Notes under the pieces: model-generated | Told to the model about the DNA's origin: nothing | The model's database searches: none | What the model saw: the letters and a program-made list of their open reading frames with translations, nothing else | Source of the DNA: Photobacterium obscurum | GTDB lineage: Bacteria > Pseudomonadota > Gammaproteobacteria > Enterobacterales > Vibrionaceae | Reading direction: 5' to 3' | Assembly: GCF_026191635.1 (NCBI RefSeq) | Contig: NZ_JAKRRW010000004.1 | Location: 357,358-421,357 of the forward strand | Length of the DNA stretch: 64,000 bases | Shown here: positions 8,207 to 17,149 of the stretch, in pieces | Layout of the letters: the number at the start of each line of letters is the position of its first letter | Numbering within the stretch: the first letter of the stretch is position 1 | Program-made: the position numbers and the translations under genes

Positions 8207-8920
8207 TTAGAAGTGCAGGCGAATAACGGACTCTGCGACACATCCTGGGCGACGGATACCTTCAATTTCTACAGTGATTTCCTGGACAATCTCAAGGCCG
8301 CGTTTAATCGGCGTGACAGATTGAATTTTGGTACTGGCACGAACACGGTTACCGGCTTTCACTGGGTAAGGGAAGCGAACTTGGTTAAGGCCAACGTTAA
8401 CGGTCATTTTTGCCGTAGGGAACTTCTGATTGTCAGGGTCAACACTGTCCGTTAGGACTGAAAGCAATGACAGTGTCAGGAAGCCGTGTGCAATCGTTGT
8501 TTTAAACGGAGACTCTGCAGAAGCTCGTTCTGGATCAGTATGAATCCATTGGTGGTCTTCCGTTACTTCAGCAAAGTTGTTGATGCGGTTCTGATCGACA
8601 GTAAGCCATTGGCCAACATGGATTACATCTCCGAGGGTTGACTCAAGCTCTGCCATTAGCTTTTCAGCTTCAGGTTTCATTACAATCGGAGCCGGTTGAG
8701 CAACGGGTGCTGGCTGAGCGTCCGGGGTTGGTTGCTCAACGGCATCATCATTAGATGCGAGTTTGTGATCTTTAATCAACAAGCCAAGCTGGCTATTATT
8801 TGCTTTGTTAACAAACTCAAGCCAGTAGTCACGCAGGGAAGGTGATAGAAAGTCTTTAAGTTCAAACGGGTGTAGTGATAGGACATCACGTTTTTGCTTA
8901 AAAAAATCGACTACTTTCAT
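8207..8920 (-). CDS. MaoC-like (R)-specific enoyl-CoA hydratase
   Basis: 237 residues. The C-terminal 140 form a hot-dog MaoC dehydratase with the hydratase-2 motif: FAEVTEDHQWIHTDPERA carries the catalytic Asp/His pair, followed by TIAHGFLTLSLL. An N-terminal helical region (about residues 1-60) and a Pro/Ala/Gln-rich linker (about 61-80) precede it. Such N-terminal extensions occur in Vibrionaceae members, possibly for contact with a PHA or fatty-acid partner. It hydrates trans-2-enoyl-CoA to (R)-3-hydroxyacyl-CoA. It is convergent with the AlkD-like gene. Confidence 0.88.
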   Translation of the reverse strand: MKVVDFFKQKRDVLSLHPFELKDFLSPSLRDYWLEFVNKANNSQLGLLIKDHKLASNDDAVEQPTPDAQPAPVAQPAPIVMKPEAEKLMAELESTLGDVIHVGQWLTVDQNRINNFAEVTEDHQWIHTDPERASAESPFKTTIAHGFLTLSLLSVLTDSVDPDNQKFPTAKMTVNVGLNQVRFPYPVKAGNRVRASTKIQSVTPIKRGLEIVQEITVEIEGIRRPGCVAESVIRLHF

Positions 8921-9146
8921 GACTATGTGACCTTATTAATATGTGTCTTGAAGTGGCTGAGGCGCAGTATTGTAACGGCTATACAGAACAATAAAAGTCA
9001 TTTCGTGGCCCAGATCTCATTTCAATGCTCATCGGATGAGTGTTTTTCTTTATATATCAACGCTATATGAATTCATAGTGTTTAGTGTAAAAATTCTAAT
9101 AGTTTGCGTTAATATCAACTAAATAGCATTAGTTCTCAATAAAACA

Positions 9147-9201
9147 CTATTTTCAGCGAACACTTGTACACGAAAAACGCTATTTTAAGCGAACACTTGT
9201 A
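9147..9201. repeat. Pair of 22-bp direct repeats, 33-bp period
   Basis: CTATTTTCAGCGAACACTTG followed by TA at 9147-9168 recurs at 9180-9201 with one change (C to A in TTTCAGC). The period of 33 bases is about three helical turns, so two proteins would bind on the same DNA face. It lies about 230 bp upstream of the MaoC start and 270 bp upstream of the serine hydrolase. Confidence 0.7.
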
Positions 9202-9398
9202 AGCAGAAAATATGAGGCGAATAAGATAAAAGCAAAAAAACACATCATATTAAAAATACGCAATAAAATAATCATAGTGCAAATTGAAGATGTTTTCTTG
9301 AACTATTCTCTAATAAGTGTGCTTTTTTTATTCGCTTGGATTAAGGCGTCTTGTTTTTGTGTGCCGTTCTCAAATCCAAGATGCAGAAGAAGAGTTGA

Positions 9399-9431
9399 TA
9401 TACCTAGCCACCTTGAAGTCATTTGGGTATA
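9399..9431. repeat. Dispersed palindromic repeat copy
   Basis: TATACC and GGTATA arms surround a CACCTTGAAGTCATTTGG core, shared with the copy at 14789-14807 and, more loosely, with 25762-25795. Confidence 0.6.
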
Positions 9432-9472
9432 GCGACTAACCTTAAAGGATATCCGACAAGCTTGGTGTCCCT

Positions 9473-10603
9473 GTGTTGTTCAAGCTTTGCAGACTATATA
9501 CTGCGATTACTCTAATTTATCTGCCATACGCTTTCGTTCAAGCCGCACCTAAAGATGAAATTGTGTTTGCGCTCGATAGCTATGTGAAGAAGTCAGTGCA
9601 GCAAGGTATTCCTGGCGCATCTTTGGCAGTTGTGGTCGATGGTAATATTCGTTTATTACGTGGCTATGGGGTGACGAAGAAAGGCGGAAAAACAAGGGTT
9701 AACTCGGCAACAGTTTTTCCTCTGGCTTCTATTTCCAAAACATTCGCTTCGGCTGCGACATCAATACTGGTAGATAAAGGCCTCATCGAGTGGGATACCC
9801 ATGTGGTCCCTTATCTCGATAACATTGAATTTAGCGACCCAACATTAGGAAAAACCGTTACCCTACGGCATCTGCTGTCACAATCGACAGGCCTAATTGC
9901 GCAAGCATACTCTAATTTGCTTGAAGATAACGTCAGGTATACCCGTATTCTCCAGATGTTGAAGCGGGTTAAGTTTGTTTGTACCCCCGGCAATTGCTAT
10001 AGCTATCAAAATGTTGTCTATAACCTGAGTGCCGACATGCTGGCTTTGGCCTCGGGGACTGACTTTCCAACTCTGGTGAAGGAGCAGGTATTTATCCCGC
10101 TTAAGATGAACCATGCATCCTACGGTATGGACGCATTCAAGCAGATGCAAAACCGGGTTGTTCCCCATGTTAAAGTAAAGTCAGGTTTTGCAGCTGTAAA
10201 GCCCGTGAATTATTACTATAAAGTGCCTGCCGCTGCGGGCGTGAATGCCAGTGCTCAGGATCTGGCTAAATGGATGTTGGCGCAATTTGGCCACAACCCT
10301 TCAGTTCTCCGCCCCGCATCTTTGGAAATCATGCACAAGCCTCATATTCGGGCAAATCAGTATCGCTATCGGGCTAAGCTGAGTAATGTCTACTATGGCT
10401 TGGGATGGCGGACGTTTGACTACAGAGGGATCAAGGGGTTTGTTCATCATGGTGGCTGGGTTAAAGGGATCCGAACCGAGATGGTATTTAATCCTCTTAC
10501 GCAGACAGGCATGGTTTTTTTGACTAACTGTGAAACGGACGTGGCACGAGAGATTGTGCTAGAGTTTCTGGAACTGTATAGAAAACACGTTGAAAAAGAG
10601 TGA
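9473..10603 (+). CDS. Exported serine hydrolase, class C beta-lactamase/PBP-like
   Basis: 376 residues beginning at a GTG. The N-terminus has a signal peptide (hydrophobic stretch to about residue 24, AQA-like cut before PKDE). The serine beta-lactamase family marks are Ser86-Ile-Ser-Lys89 (SxxK, nucleophile), Tyr178-Gln-Asn180 (YxN) and a C-terminal HHGGW in the place of KTG. The YSYQNVVYNL block and GLGWR are typical of the class C-like peptidase/esterase group rather than true antibiotic-degrading AmpC. It should act in the periplasm on D-Ala peptides or esters. No clear ribosome site precedes the GTG, so the start is moderately uncertain. Confidence 0.85.
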   Translation: MLFKLCRLYTAITLIYLPYAFVQAAPKDEIVFALDSYVKKSVQQGIPGASLAVVVDGNIRLLRGYGVTKKGGKTRVNSATVFPLASISKTFASAATSILVDKGLIEWDTHVVPYLDNIEFSDPTLGKTVTLRHLLSQSTGLIAQAYSNLLEDNVRYTRILQMLKRVKFVCTPGNCYSYQNVVYNLSADMLALASGTDFPTLVKEQVFIPLKMNHASYGMDAFKQMQNRVVPHVKVKSGFAAVKPVNYYYKVPAAAGVNASAQDLAKWMLAQFGHNPSVLRPASLEIMHKPHIRANQYRYRAKLSNVYYGLGWRTFDYRGIKGFVHHGGWVKGIRTEMVFNPLTQTGMVFLTNCETDVAREIVLEFLELYRKHVEKE

Positions 10604-10725
10604 AGTAAACTCGCAAAAGGTATGATTTTGTAATTACGCATGAACGCTGTAAAATTGAATGCGAGATATGCCTGTATTTAGCGAATGGCAGCTCAGCAAT
10701 TATTGTTAACCGTAGGAATAATGTT

Positions 10726-10950
10726 ATGGCTAAGAAACGTAAGTTGAAGCTGGTACAAACTGCCAGCGTTGAACAACAAACCGAGCAAGCAACTGAGCTT
10801 GGGCGAGGTACCATCCAGGATAATGCCCTGAAAGCCGCTGTTACCAGCAAGCTATTTAGAACCCGTGTTGTTAAGGCGAAAAAAGGCAAGGGGAGTTTTC
10901 AGCGTAAAGTTAAGCACGGAGGACGAGAGTCCTATTCAATAGCAGCTTAA
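10726..10950 (+). CDS. arfA: Alternative ribosome-rescue factor ArfA
   Basis: 74 residues matching ArfA: GTIQDNALKAAVTSKLFRTRV followed by KKGKGSFQRKVKHG, which parallels the E. coli segment from KGQIKDNA through LFRQRV to KKGKGSYMRKGKHG. The N-terminal 26 residues are an extra basic and Gln/Glu-rich extension. ArfA recruits RF2 to ribosomes stalled on mRNAs lacking a stop codon. The known family trick is present: a long hairpin over the stop codon (10929-10970) should make the transcript truncated and hence itself non-stop, so ArfA is made in quantity only when tmRNA fails. The full-length tail reads ESYSIAA. Confidence 0.92.
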   Translation: MAKKRKLKLVQTASVEQQTEQATELGRGTIQDNALKAAVTSKLFRTRVVKAKKGKGSFQRKVKHGGRESYSIAA

Positions 10951-10970
10951 AAGCCGCTATCGCATAGGAC
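10929..10970 (+). promoter_or_regulatory. Hairpin over the arfA stop codon
   Basis: GTCCTAT (10929-10935) pairs with ATAGGAC (10964-10970); after a 3x3 internal loop ATAGC (10939-10943) pairs with GCTAT (10956-10960); a further GCT/AGC closes a TAAA loop. The TAA stop (10948-10950) is at the apex. In E. coli arfA the equivalent hairpin is cut by RNase III or ends transcription, giving a non-stop mRNA. It lacks a good T run, so RNase III processing is the better guess. Confidence 0.75.
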
Positions 10971-11006
10971 TTTCGGCCTCTTTATTCAAGATAACCCTTT
11001 TCTAAA

Positions 11007-12020
11007 TTAAATTTCTCTATTTTTTAGATGGATAGTACGAATTAAAAAGTGATGTACGATCCAGATCATCAGTGAAGCCACAATAACTACAATAAAGATC
11101 GAATTGAACCGATATAAAATCGAGAAAAAAGCATCTTGTTGTTCGGGAACAAAAGCGGTGGTCAGCGGAATAGTAAGTGCTGATATAGCAGAGAACCCGA
11201 TACTCGCTTTAATGGTTCCTGTGGTTAACCAACGACAGAAAATGCCGGCGGCAATCGCGTAAGCCAGAATAAACAGCAGGCCGTTGTTTGAGAGGGTGTA
11301 TAAGCCTAGCTGTATCAACATTGCGGCGAAGCAGCCTATGAAAGTGCCGATAATGCGGATTTTGGCCGCGCCGAGAGCACCAACCAGAGTCATAGGAGCA
11401 AGAACGATGATGATCGAGGCCTGGGCTCCAGAAGAGTCTTGCAAGTCAGCAACCTGAAATAGAATAAAGGCCGACATTGCCACGATCCAACCGAGTGCTG
11501 CTTGGCGAATCATGCCGAGGGGATCTCGGCGTTGATTGTTTACTGTGATAACTGGTGGCTTAACCTGATCAGTCTGAGGCTCTGGAAATAGATAGAATGC
11601 CATTGCGGCAATCGGAATCGCAGTGATTGCCGCTATCCACAATCCGATAATAAAGTCTTCCAGGTCAAAGCTGTTATAACTACCATAGTTCAATAAGATA
11701 GAACCTATTAATAAACCGACATAGCCAAACAAATAGGTGCTTTTGTGGCCCATCGCAAAGCATTTAAAAAGCAGCATGATGCCGACTGCCACGGTCATGA
11801 GCATTGGGTAGGGTTGGAGAAAGCCGATAATGGCTGTGACTTGCAGGCTGCACCAAACAATACTCAGGAATACTTGAAGTAATATGCCCAAATGCCAGTG
11901 CTCCATGCGGCTGAGAACAAACATTGGTAACAATGTGGCAAACATACCGTTTGACCAGCCAAAAACCATACTGATGGTCAGGCCTAAGACACAGCCGAAC
12001 CAGATACGAAATGTCTTCAT
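11007..12020 (-). CDS. DUF2955/FUSC-type inner-membrane efflux protein
   Basis: 337 residues with two blocks of hydrophobic helices (about residues 1-145 and 180-330) separated by a short charged linker (about 150-175). This is the layout of the DUF2955/aromatic-acid exporter group related to AaeB, though without the large cytoplasmic domain of full-length AaeB. It follows the membrane-fusion gene by 40 bp on the same strand and a LysR regulator is divergent, the same layout as aaeAB-aaeR. Export of an aromatic or organic acid is likely; the substrate is unknown. Confidence 0.78.
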   Translation of the reverse strand: MKTFRIWFGCVLGLTISMVFGWSNGMFATLLPMFVLSRMEHWHLGILLQVFLSIVWCSLQVTAIIGFLQPYPMLMTVAVGIMLLFKCFAMGHKSTYLFGYVGLLIGSILLNYGSYNSFDLEDFIIGLWIAAITAIPIAAMAFYLFPEPQTDQVKPPVITVNNQRRDPLGMIRQAALGWIVAMSAFILFQVADLQDSSGAQASIIIVLAPMTLVGALGAAKIRIIGTFIGCFAAMLIQLGLYTLSNNGLLFILAYAIAAGIFCRWLTTGTIKASIGFSAISALTIPLTTAFVPEQQDAFFSILYRFNSIFIVVIVASLMIWIVHHFLIRTIHLKNREI

Positions 12021-12060
12021 GATTGATTATCCCGGAATATTAAATGTTGTTTGAGGGTTA

Positions 12061-13128
12061 TCAATAGATGTAGTGAAACAGGCTTACTAGGTATATTTGA
12101 GCTTTAGCCAGGGGTGCCCAGATGGCATGGTTTTCCGGGTATAAAACAACGGTAGCTCGTGATCCGACAAACAGTTGTTTTGGCAGCTTTTCATTACTTG
12201 TCAGATTGACGCGAACCCGTTGGGCATCCCGAACCCAGCGGTTGTTTGTTTCAACGGCGGTTAAGAGGCCGTTTGGATTTTGCTGTGCAGCGGCAACACC
12301 AAAATCTCGGCTATCGATAGCCAGCGAGAAGGTCTGGCCGGGTAAGGCATCAAAGGTGACCAGAGCCTTTGAGTGCTTTGATAACAGTGCGATAGCTTTT
12401 TCCCGAAAGTCAGCAGTAACCCATAAGGTGTCGGTGGGAATAAAAGTGAGCAGTGGTTTATTGGCGCTTGCAATGCTACCTGCTTCTAACTGCAAATTGG
12501 TGATCACACCGTCAGTAGGGGCTTTTACCTGAGTATGAGATAAGTTCAGCTGTGCTTGTTTTAGGTTGTTTTCGGCGGCCAACACCATGCTGCTTTTGCC
12601 AGGTTTTGTGCCAAGTTGAGCCTGGATCGCTCGCAGTTCTTGCTGCCCGGCGTGGAGGGTCGATAATGCCACGTTCTGATTGGTAAAAGCCGTATCTAAT
12701 ACGGAAGCTGAAACCAGTTTTTTACCAGCGAGTTGTTTTATACGCTTGTATTCGCTACTGGCATTGGTGTAAGCGGCTTGAGCCGTAGCAACTTTGGCTT
12801 CGGCAGCTTCTGCTTTTGCATATAGCGAGGCTTCTTGTTCGTTGGCTTGTATTAATGCGACTCGGGCTTGTTCAACCGCCAAATCATATTTTCGTGGGTC
12901 AATCGTAAATAGATTGTCTCCGGCATACACATTTTGATTATTGCTTACCTGTACGTCAATAATGGTACCGGAGACCTCTGGCGCTATCTGAATCACATAG
13001 CCCTGTACCCGACTTTCCGTCGTTAGTGGGGCATGCCTGTCTGCTACCACAATGTATGCGGTAAAGAGAATAAAAATAATAATGAGCGTTTGCATCCATC
13101 GGCGAAATGTCAATTCTGCTGTTTGCAT
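12061..13128 (-). CDS. HlyD/EmrA-family periplasmic membrane-fusion protein
   Basis: 355 residues. One N-terminal membrane anchor (LIIIFILFTAYIVVA, residues 14-28) is followed by a lipoyl half (GYVIQIAPEVSGTIIDVQV), a long alpha-helical hairpin rich in Ala/Gln (about residues 75-185), the second lipoyl half (TQVKAPTDGVITNL) and the beta-barrel domain. It would bridge the inner-membrane exporter downstream to an outer-membrane channel. The AaeA/EmrA subgroup fits best. Its 5' end faces the LysR gene, 98 bp away, suggesting shared control. Confidence 0.88.
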   Translation of the reverse strand: MQTAELTFRRWMQTLIIIFILFTAYIVVADRHAPLTTESRVQGYVIQIAPEVSGTIIDVQVSNNQNVYAGDNLFTIDPRKYDLAVEQARVALIQANEQEASLYAKAEAAEAKVATAQAAYTNASSEYKRIKQLAGKKLVSASVLDTAFTNQNVALSTLHAGQQELRAIQAQLGTKPGKSSMVLAAENNLKQAQLNLSHTQVKAPTDGVITNLQLEAGSIASANKPLLTFIPTDTLWVTADFREKAIALLSKHSKALVTFDALPGQTFSLAIDSRDFGVAAAQQNPNGLLTAVETNNRWVRDAQRVRVNLTSNEKLPKQLFVGSRATVVLYPENHAIWAPLAKAQIYLVSLFHYIY

Positions 13129-13226
13129 GGGGTATCCAAAGAAAAAAAGAAGAGCGTAATTATAGAAACTGCTGATTAGTTTAAATAGAATGGCAAATAA
13201 GACATTTGCGACCTATTGGTAGGACA

Positions 13227-14096
13227 ATGAAAGCAAATATGGATGACCTGTACCTTTTTGTTTTGACGGTACGGCATGGCGGGATCAGCGCAGCCGCCAA
13301 GGCTTATTCCTTGCAGCGTTCCAAAGTGAGCCGCCGGCTACAAGAACTTGAAAAATCCTTGGGATGTCAGCTGCTTATTCGTACAACAAGGCATATAGAG
13401 CTGACAGACAATGGTCGTTTGCTGTATGAAAATATTAGTCAGCCGCTAACAACGGTGAATCAGGCTGTCAACTTGTTGGAAAATCAGCAAAAAGAGCTAC
13501 AGGGTGTATTGCGTATGGCCATTCCGGCTGCGCTTATCACATCAAGCATGTTTGCCTCATTGATCGATCAATATTCGGCGAGTTTTACGAAAGTATCTCT
13601 TGATATTGTGCATTGCCAAGACAGTGTTGACCTTAAGCGGGACAATATAGATCTGCAGTTGTTACCGAGCACCTGCAAGGTGGTAAATGAAGACTATGTA
13701 CAGCAAACGCTGTTGCCTTTTCCGTGTTGTTTGGTGGCTTCTCCGGCATATATTGCAGCAAAAGGAACCCCCAATCGCTTAGATGACTTATATGATCATA
13801 AGATTCTAGTCAGCCGCTATAACTCTACTGCTTTGTCTGATGGGTTAACGATTGGTTTGTGTTCTGATGATTTGCGCTTAGTTCAACATATGGCGAAATC
13901 CGGGCATGGAGTTGCATTGCTACCAGTGATTCTAGTAAGGGATGCGCTAGCAAGCGGAGAGTTGCTACCTGTTCTCACCAATGAATCTTTCCCTGAAATC
14001 AAGCTGACTTTAATCTACCCGTCAAAAGCTTACCTCCCCGAAAAGACCCGCGCGATGGTTAAGTTACTACGTGATACTTTCGTCAGTAGAAAGTAG
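13227..14096 (+). CDS. LysR-family transcriptional regulator of the efflux pair
   Basis: About 289 residues from ATG 13227 (MKANMDDLYLF); ATG 13239 is also possible and an upstream TTG at 13206 is open but less likely. The N-terminal winged helix has the LysR pattern DDLYLFVLTVRHGGISAAAKA...SKVSRRLQELEKSLGCQLL, then a substrate-binding domain with GHGVALLPVILVRDAL near the end. LysR proteins usually control the divergent neighbour with a small aromatic or acidic co-inducer, here the membrane-fusion/exporter pair 98 bp away. Confidence 0.88.
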   Translation: MKANMDDLYLFVLTVRHGGISAAAKAYSLQRSKVSRRLQELEKSLGCQLLIRTTRHIELTDNGRLLYENISQPLTTVNQAVNLLENQQKELQGVLRMAIPAALITSSMFASLIDQYSASFTKVSLDIVHCQDSVDLKRDNIDLQLLPSTCKVVNEDYVQQTLLPFPCCLVASPAYIAAKGTPNRLDDLYDHKILVSRYNSTALSDGLTIGLCSDDLRLVQHMAKSGHGVALLPVILVRDALASGELLPVLTNESFPEIKLTLIYPSKAYLPEKTRAMVKLLRDTFVSRK

Positions 14097-14142
14097 CAGT
14101 ATGATAAGAAGAGGGTGGCCACAGAGCAATGAGGCTGGAAGC

Positions 14143-14544
14143 TTAAGCTGAACCACCCGCCGCACTGCTTGCTTTGGTTCTGAACTTATCAAGACTACGT
14201 TGGACTTGTTTCACGGAGAGGGGTTTTACGAGGTAATCTTGGGGTTGGTGTGACAACACTTGTTTAACAACATCGGCGTCGCTTTCCGATGTAATAATAG
14301 AAACAGGCATATTGGGTAGGTTTTTTTTAATAAAACTCAGTAACTCCAAGCCATCTAGAGGTTTATCGATGTTGAGATCTAAGAAAACAGCATCAATCCA
14401 GCTATTGGAATCAATCAATATCTTCTGAGCAGCCGCAAGGCTACTGACTTTGATGATATCTTTCGGGGTGGTACACTTTCGAATAATTTGAGCCAATATC
14501 TCGGCCATCAGCTTGTTATCTTCAACAATTAAAAATCTGTTCAT
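14143..14544 (-). CDS. Stand-alone CheY-like response regulator
   Basis: 133 residues, a single receiver domain: acidic pair in VEDNK, phospho-acceptor Asp in VFLDLNID, Thr/Ser in IITSESD and the conserved Lys in YLVKPLS. There is no output domain, only a short C-terminal tail rich in Ala, Ser and Gly. It could act through protein contacts as CheY does. No histidine kinase lies beside it; the chemoreceptor gene further right on the same strand is about 500 bp away with its own terminator. Confidence 0.88.
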   Translation of the reverse strand: MNRFLIVEDNKLMAEILAQIIRKCTTPKDIIKVSSLAAAQKILIDSNSWIDAVFLDLNIDKPLDGLELLSFIKKNLPNMPVSIITSESDADVVKQVLSHQPQDYLVKPLSVKQVQRSLDKFRTKASSAAGGSA

Positions 14545-14548
14545 CTAT

Positions 14549-14813
14549 TTACCCAAGTGACTTCGAGTTGCAAGGTTCAGAATGAGCTCAGGTTGTCCAA
14601 TTCATGGAAAATGAGTGTAGGAATGGTGCTCCCTTTCAAGCTCATTTGACACCGAAGTGGGTATGCTGACTCACTCCCAAAGGGCGAATTTTATTGTCTT
14701 CTATACTGCGTTACTGATTCTTAATGTAGAACCACTGTGTCTTCAAAACAGTGCCTGGTTTAAAAGAGAATAAATTCTCTCTGAACAAGCACCTTGAAGT
14801 CACTTGGTGGTAA
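14549..14813. mobile_element. MITE-like element with inverted CAAGTGACTTCAAG termini
   Basis: The left end has ACCCAAGTGACTTCGAGTTG (14551-14570); the right end has GCACCTTGAAGTCACTTGG (14789-14807), its inverse complement with few changes. About 215 bp lie between, with no transposase. The terminal core also occurs singly at 9408-9425 and in related form at 7268, 25762 and 38703, so this looks like a family of non-autonomous or structural repeats. It fills most of the 14545-15055 gap. The inside has no convincing gene. Confidence 0.5.
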
Positions 14814-14993
14814 TCACCAACTACAGCATATTGATTTTTATGCATATAAGAATAGAACGTAGTGCCTTGCTTAACAAGCAGCGATGTCGAAGTTTTCAAC
14901 CAAAGTATAAGGTGACTAGCATAATTGAAAACTTGGTAACTTATTGTTTGAAAGCATTTTAAGTTGTTTTTTCTAAAGTCGTTGTGTTACAGC

Positions 14994-15020
14994 AAAAAGC
15001 GACCATTGTTGGTCGCTTTT
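14994..15020 (-). terminator. Rho-independent terminator of the chemoreceptor gene
   Basis: AAAAAGCGACCA-TTGT-TGGTCGCTTTT, an 11-bp stem with a 4-base loop 36 bp beyond the chemoreceptor stop, read on the minus strand with a terminal T run. Confidence 0.85.
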
Positions 15021-15055
15021 GTTGGTCGAAGCGTTTTGATTGTGTCGGTGTAGTA

Positions 15056-17149
15056 TTAGGTCTTGAACTTATTTAGCTCTTTATGAAGATCCGTTGCTTT
15101 GCCTGCCAGTTCCTCGCTGATCGTGACCGAGGACGTCATGCTGTCCATGACATCCGTCGCGGTGTCGTTAATCACGACAACATTACGATTGATCTCTTCG
15201 GCAACAGCACTTTGTTCCTCAGCCGCAGAAGCGATCTGGTTGTTCATATCGTTGATCACATCAATGGCTTCATTGATTTCTGCTAGTGCGCGCTGAGCGG
15301 CCTGAGTTTCCTCTTTGGTGTCCATCGCTTGCTGTTGGCTTTGCTGCATCAATACCACAATTGATTGAGTTTCTTGCTCTAAGCGGCTGAGCATTGTGCG
15401 AATCTCTTCCGTCGAGGACTGTGTACGTGTTGCCAAGTTGCGCACTTCATCAGCGACAACCGCGAAACCACGGCCTGCTTCACCCGCGCGAGCCGCTTCA
15501 ATTGCAGCATTGAGGGCTAGCAAGTTGGTTTGATCCGCAATGCCGCCGATTTCAGATAAAATGCCTTGAATGGCGGCACTTGATTGAGCCAAATTCTGAA
15601 TTTGCCCCTGAGCATCATTAACCCGAACAGCTAAATGACCAACAGCCTCTGCGGTGTTGTTCATTTGCTCCATTCCGCTCATGCTGTTTGACTGAACTTG
15701 GCTTGCAGCTGCGGCAGCTTGTACCGCCGAGCCAGCAACGTCTTGCGCCGTCGCACTCATCTCGTTAATTGCCGTAGCCAGTGAATTAACTTCGCTTACC
15801 TGAGCTATCAACTTTTCTTTAGAGTCTGCGGCTTTGGCTTTGCCTTCAATGGCACTGTGATCAACTTGATCGGCTGTCTGCATGACGGTGTGCAATGTTT
15901 GTTGTAGACGAATTAAGAAGGTGTTGAACCAATGGGCTAACTGGGCTGTTTCGTCTTTGCCTTTGACCTCAAGTCGGTAGGTAAGATCACCGTCGCCTTC
16001 GGCGACATCTTTAAAACGTTCTACGAGATTAGAGAGGATCTTGCCCAACGAGTTGGCAATCATTGTCATTGCGGCAATACCAAATAAGGCGGCAATTAGG
16101 CCAGCCCAAAGGCCTTGTTGGATTGCATTGTCATTTTGTTCGCTGCTCCAGCTTTCAAACTGGGTAATGCTTTGAGCCAGCTTGCGACTAGGAACGGAAA
16201 CCATCACTATCCATGGTGCCCCAGAGGTATCAATAGAGGTAATGGCATACTCATCAGAGCCAATAGTGATTAGGTGAATGTCACCACGACGGATAAGTGA
16301 TTGAATCTCTGGCCACCGAGACGATAATTCACTACTGACTTTTTTACCGACTTGAGCCGGATTGCCACTGTTTGCCAGTACCGCACCTTTCCAGGATGAA
16401 ATGATGACATTGCCTTCGCCGTCAAATAAGTCTTTGGCTAAAGCTTCACTTTGTCCCTGAAGTTCAGCAAGGGAGAGGTCGAAGCCCAGTGAACCGATGA
16501 TTTGACCGTTCACTTTGATCGGCTGGCTGATTGTAGTAATGAGCTCCTGCTTACCTCGCACAGGGTACATGTAGGGTTCCATCACGAAAGTCTTTCCGGT
16601 CTCGAAAGGCATTAAATGCCAGTCATCAGTCCGCTCACCATTATTATTTAACGTGGTGTTTGTGAAGCTTTCCATCGCAACCGGATCAAAGCTGTTGTTC
16701 GTATTTGGTGAAAAGAATGGGGCTAGGTAACCCTTGCTGTTGATAGCCTGCGCTGCATTTAGTTCAGAGCTTTCTGGCCATGTTTTTTGCTCCCATACCA
16801 TGTAACCGGCAAAGACTGCGCGATCCTGGGCTTCTAGTGCTGCGGTAAATTGTTTAACAATCGTGTCGGCACCTGTTGCGCTTTCACCGCTTAATTCAAT
16901 AATAGAGCGAACCTGATTTAAGTTTGCAAGAACCGGAAATAGTTGATTTGCAATTGCTTTGCCTTCTTCTGATGCTGTAGACATCAGTTGAAGGTTGGTT
17001 GCATCGTTAAGTTGAACTTTAACCTTATCGGTTACTTGCTGATTGACATTGGTGAATGCGCTTGTCGTCATTCCCATTGCGATAAGTAATGTAAATGCCA
17101 TCGCAAAACCAGCGCTGATGGCAATACGTGTTCTTATTGTATTAAACAC
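15056..17149 (-). CDS. Methyl-accepting chemotaxis protein with Cache-type sensor
   Basis: 697 residues. An N-terminal membrane helix (residues about 8-30) and a second one at about 345-368 enclose a 310-residue periplasmic sensor with a Cache-like pattern ([41 protein letters not shown]). A HAMP domain follows ([17 protein letters not shown]) and then the signalling hairpin with the near-invariant tip [25 protein letters not shown]. It couples to CheA/CheW. The ligand is unknown; Cache sensors of this form often bind amino acids or carboxylates. Confidence 0.93.
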   Translation of the reverse strand: MFNTIRTRIAISAGFAMAFTLLIAMGMTTSAFTNVNQQVTDKVKVQLNDATNLQLMSTASEEGKAIANQLFPVLANLNQVRSIIELSGESATGADTIVKQFTAALEAQDRAVFAGYMVWEQKTWPESSELNAAQAINSKGYLAPFFSPNTNNSFDPVAMESFTNTTLNNNGERTDDWHLMPFETGKTFVMEPYMYPVRGKQELITTISQPIKVNGQIIGSLGFDLSLAELQGQSEALAKDLFDGEGNVIISSWKGAVLANSGNPAQVGKKVSSELSSRWPEIQSLIRRGDIHLITIGSDEYAITSIDTSGAPWIVMVSVPSRKLAQSITQFESWSSEQNDNAIQQGLWAGLIAALFGIAAMTMIANSLGKILSNLVERFKDVAEGDGDLTYRLEVKGKDETAQLAHWFNTFLIRLQQTLHTVMQTADQVDHSAIEGKAKAADSKEKLIAQVSEVNSLATAINEMSATAQDVAGSAVQAAAAASQVQSNSMSGMEQMNNTAEAVGHLAVRVNDAQGQIQNLAQSSAAIQGILSEIGGIADQTNLLALNAAIEAARAGEAGRGFAVVADEVRNLATRTQSSTEEIRTMLSRLEQETQSIVVLMQQSQQQAMDTKEETQAAQRALAEINEAIDVINDMNNQIASAAEEQSAVAEEINRNVVVINDTATDVMDSMTSSVTISEELAGKATDLHKELNKFKT

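Larger units (their letters stand above)
8921..9472. other. 552-bp AT-rich intergenic region
   Basis: Divergent spacer between the MaoC gene and the serine hydrolase. It contains a 22-bp direct repeat (9147-9201) and a dispersed palindrome (9399-9431). No reading frame or RNA gene was convincing. Confidence 0.6.

Noticed and set aside
14711..14899. 62-residue minus-strand frame in the gap beside the MITE-like unit
   Set aside because: It overlaps the right terminal repeat, has no ribosome site, and its composition is not protein-like.
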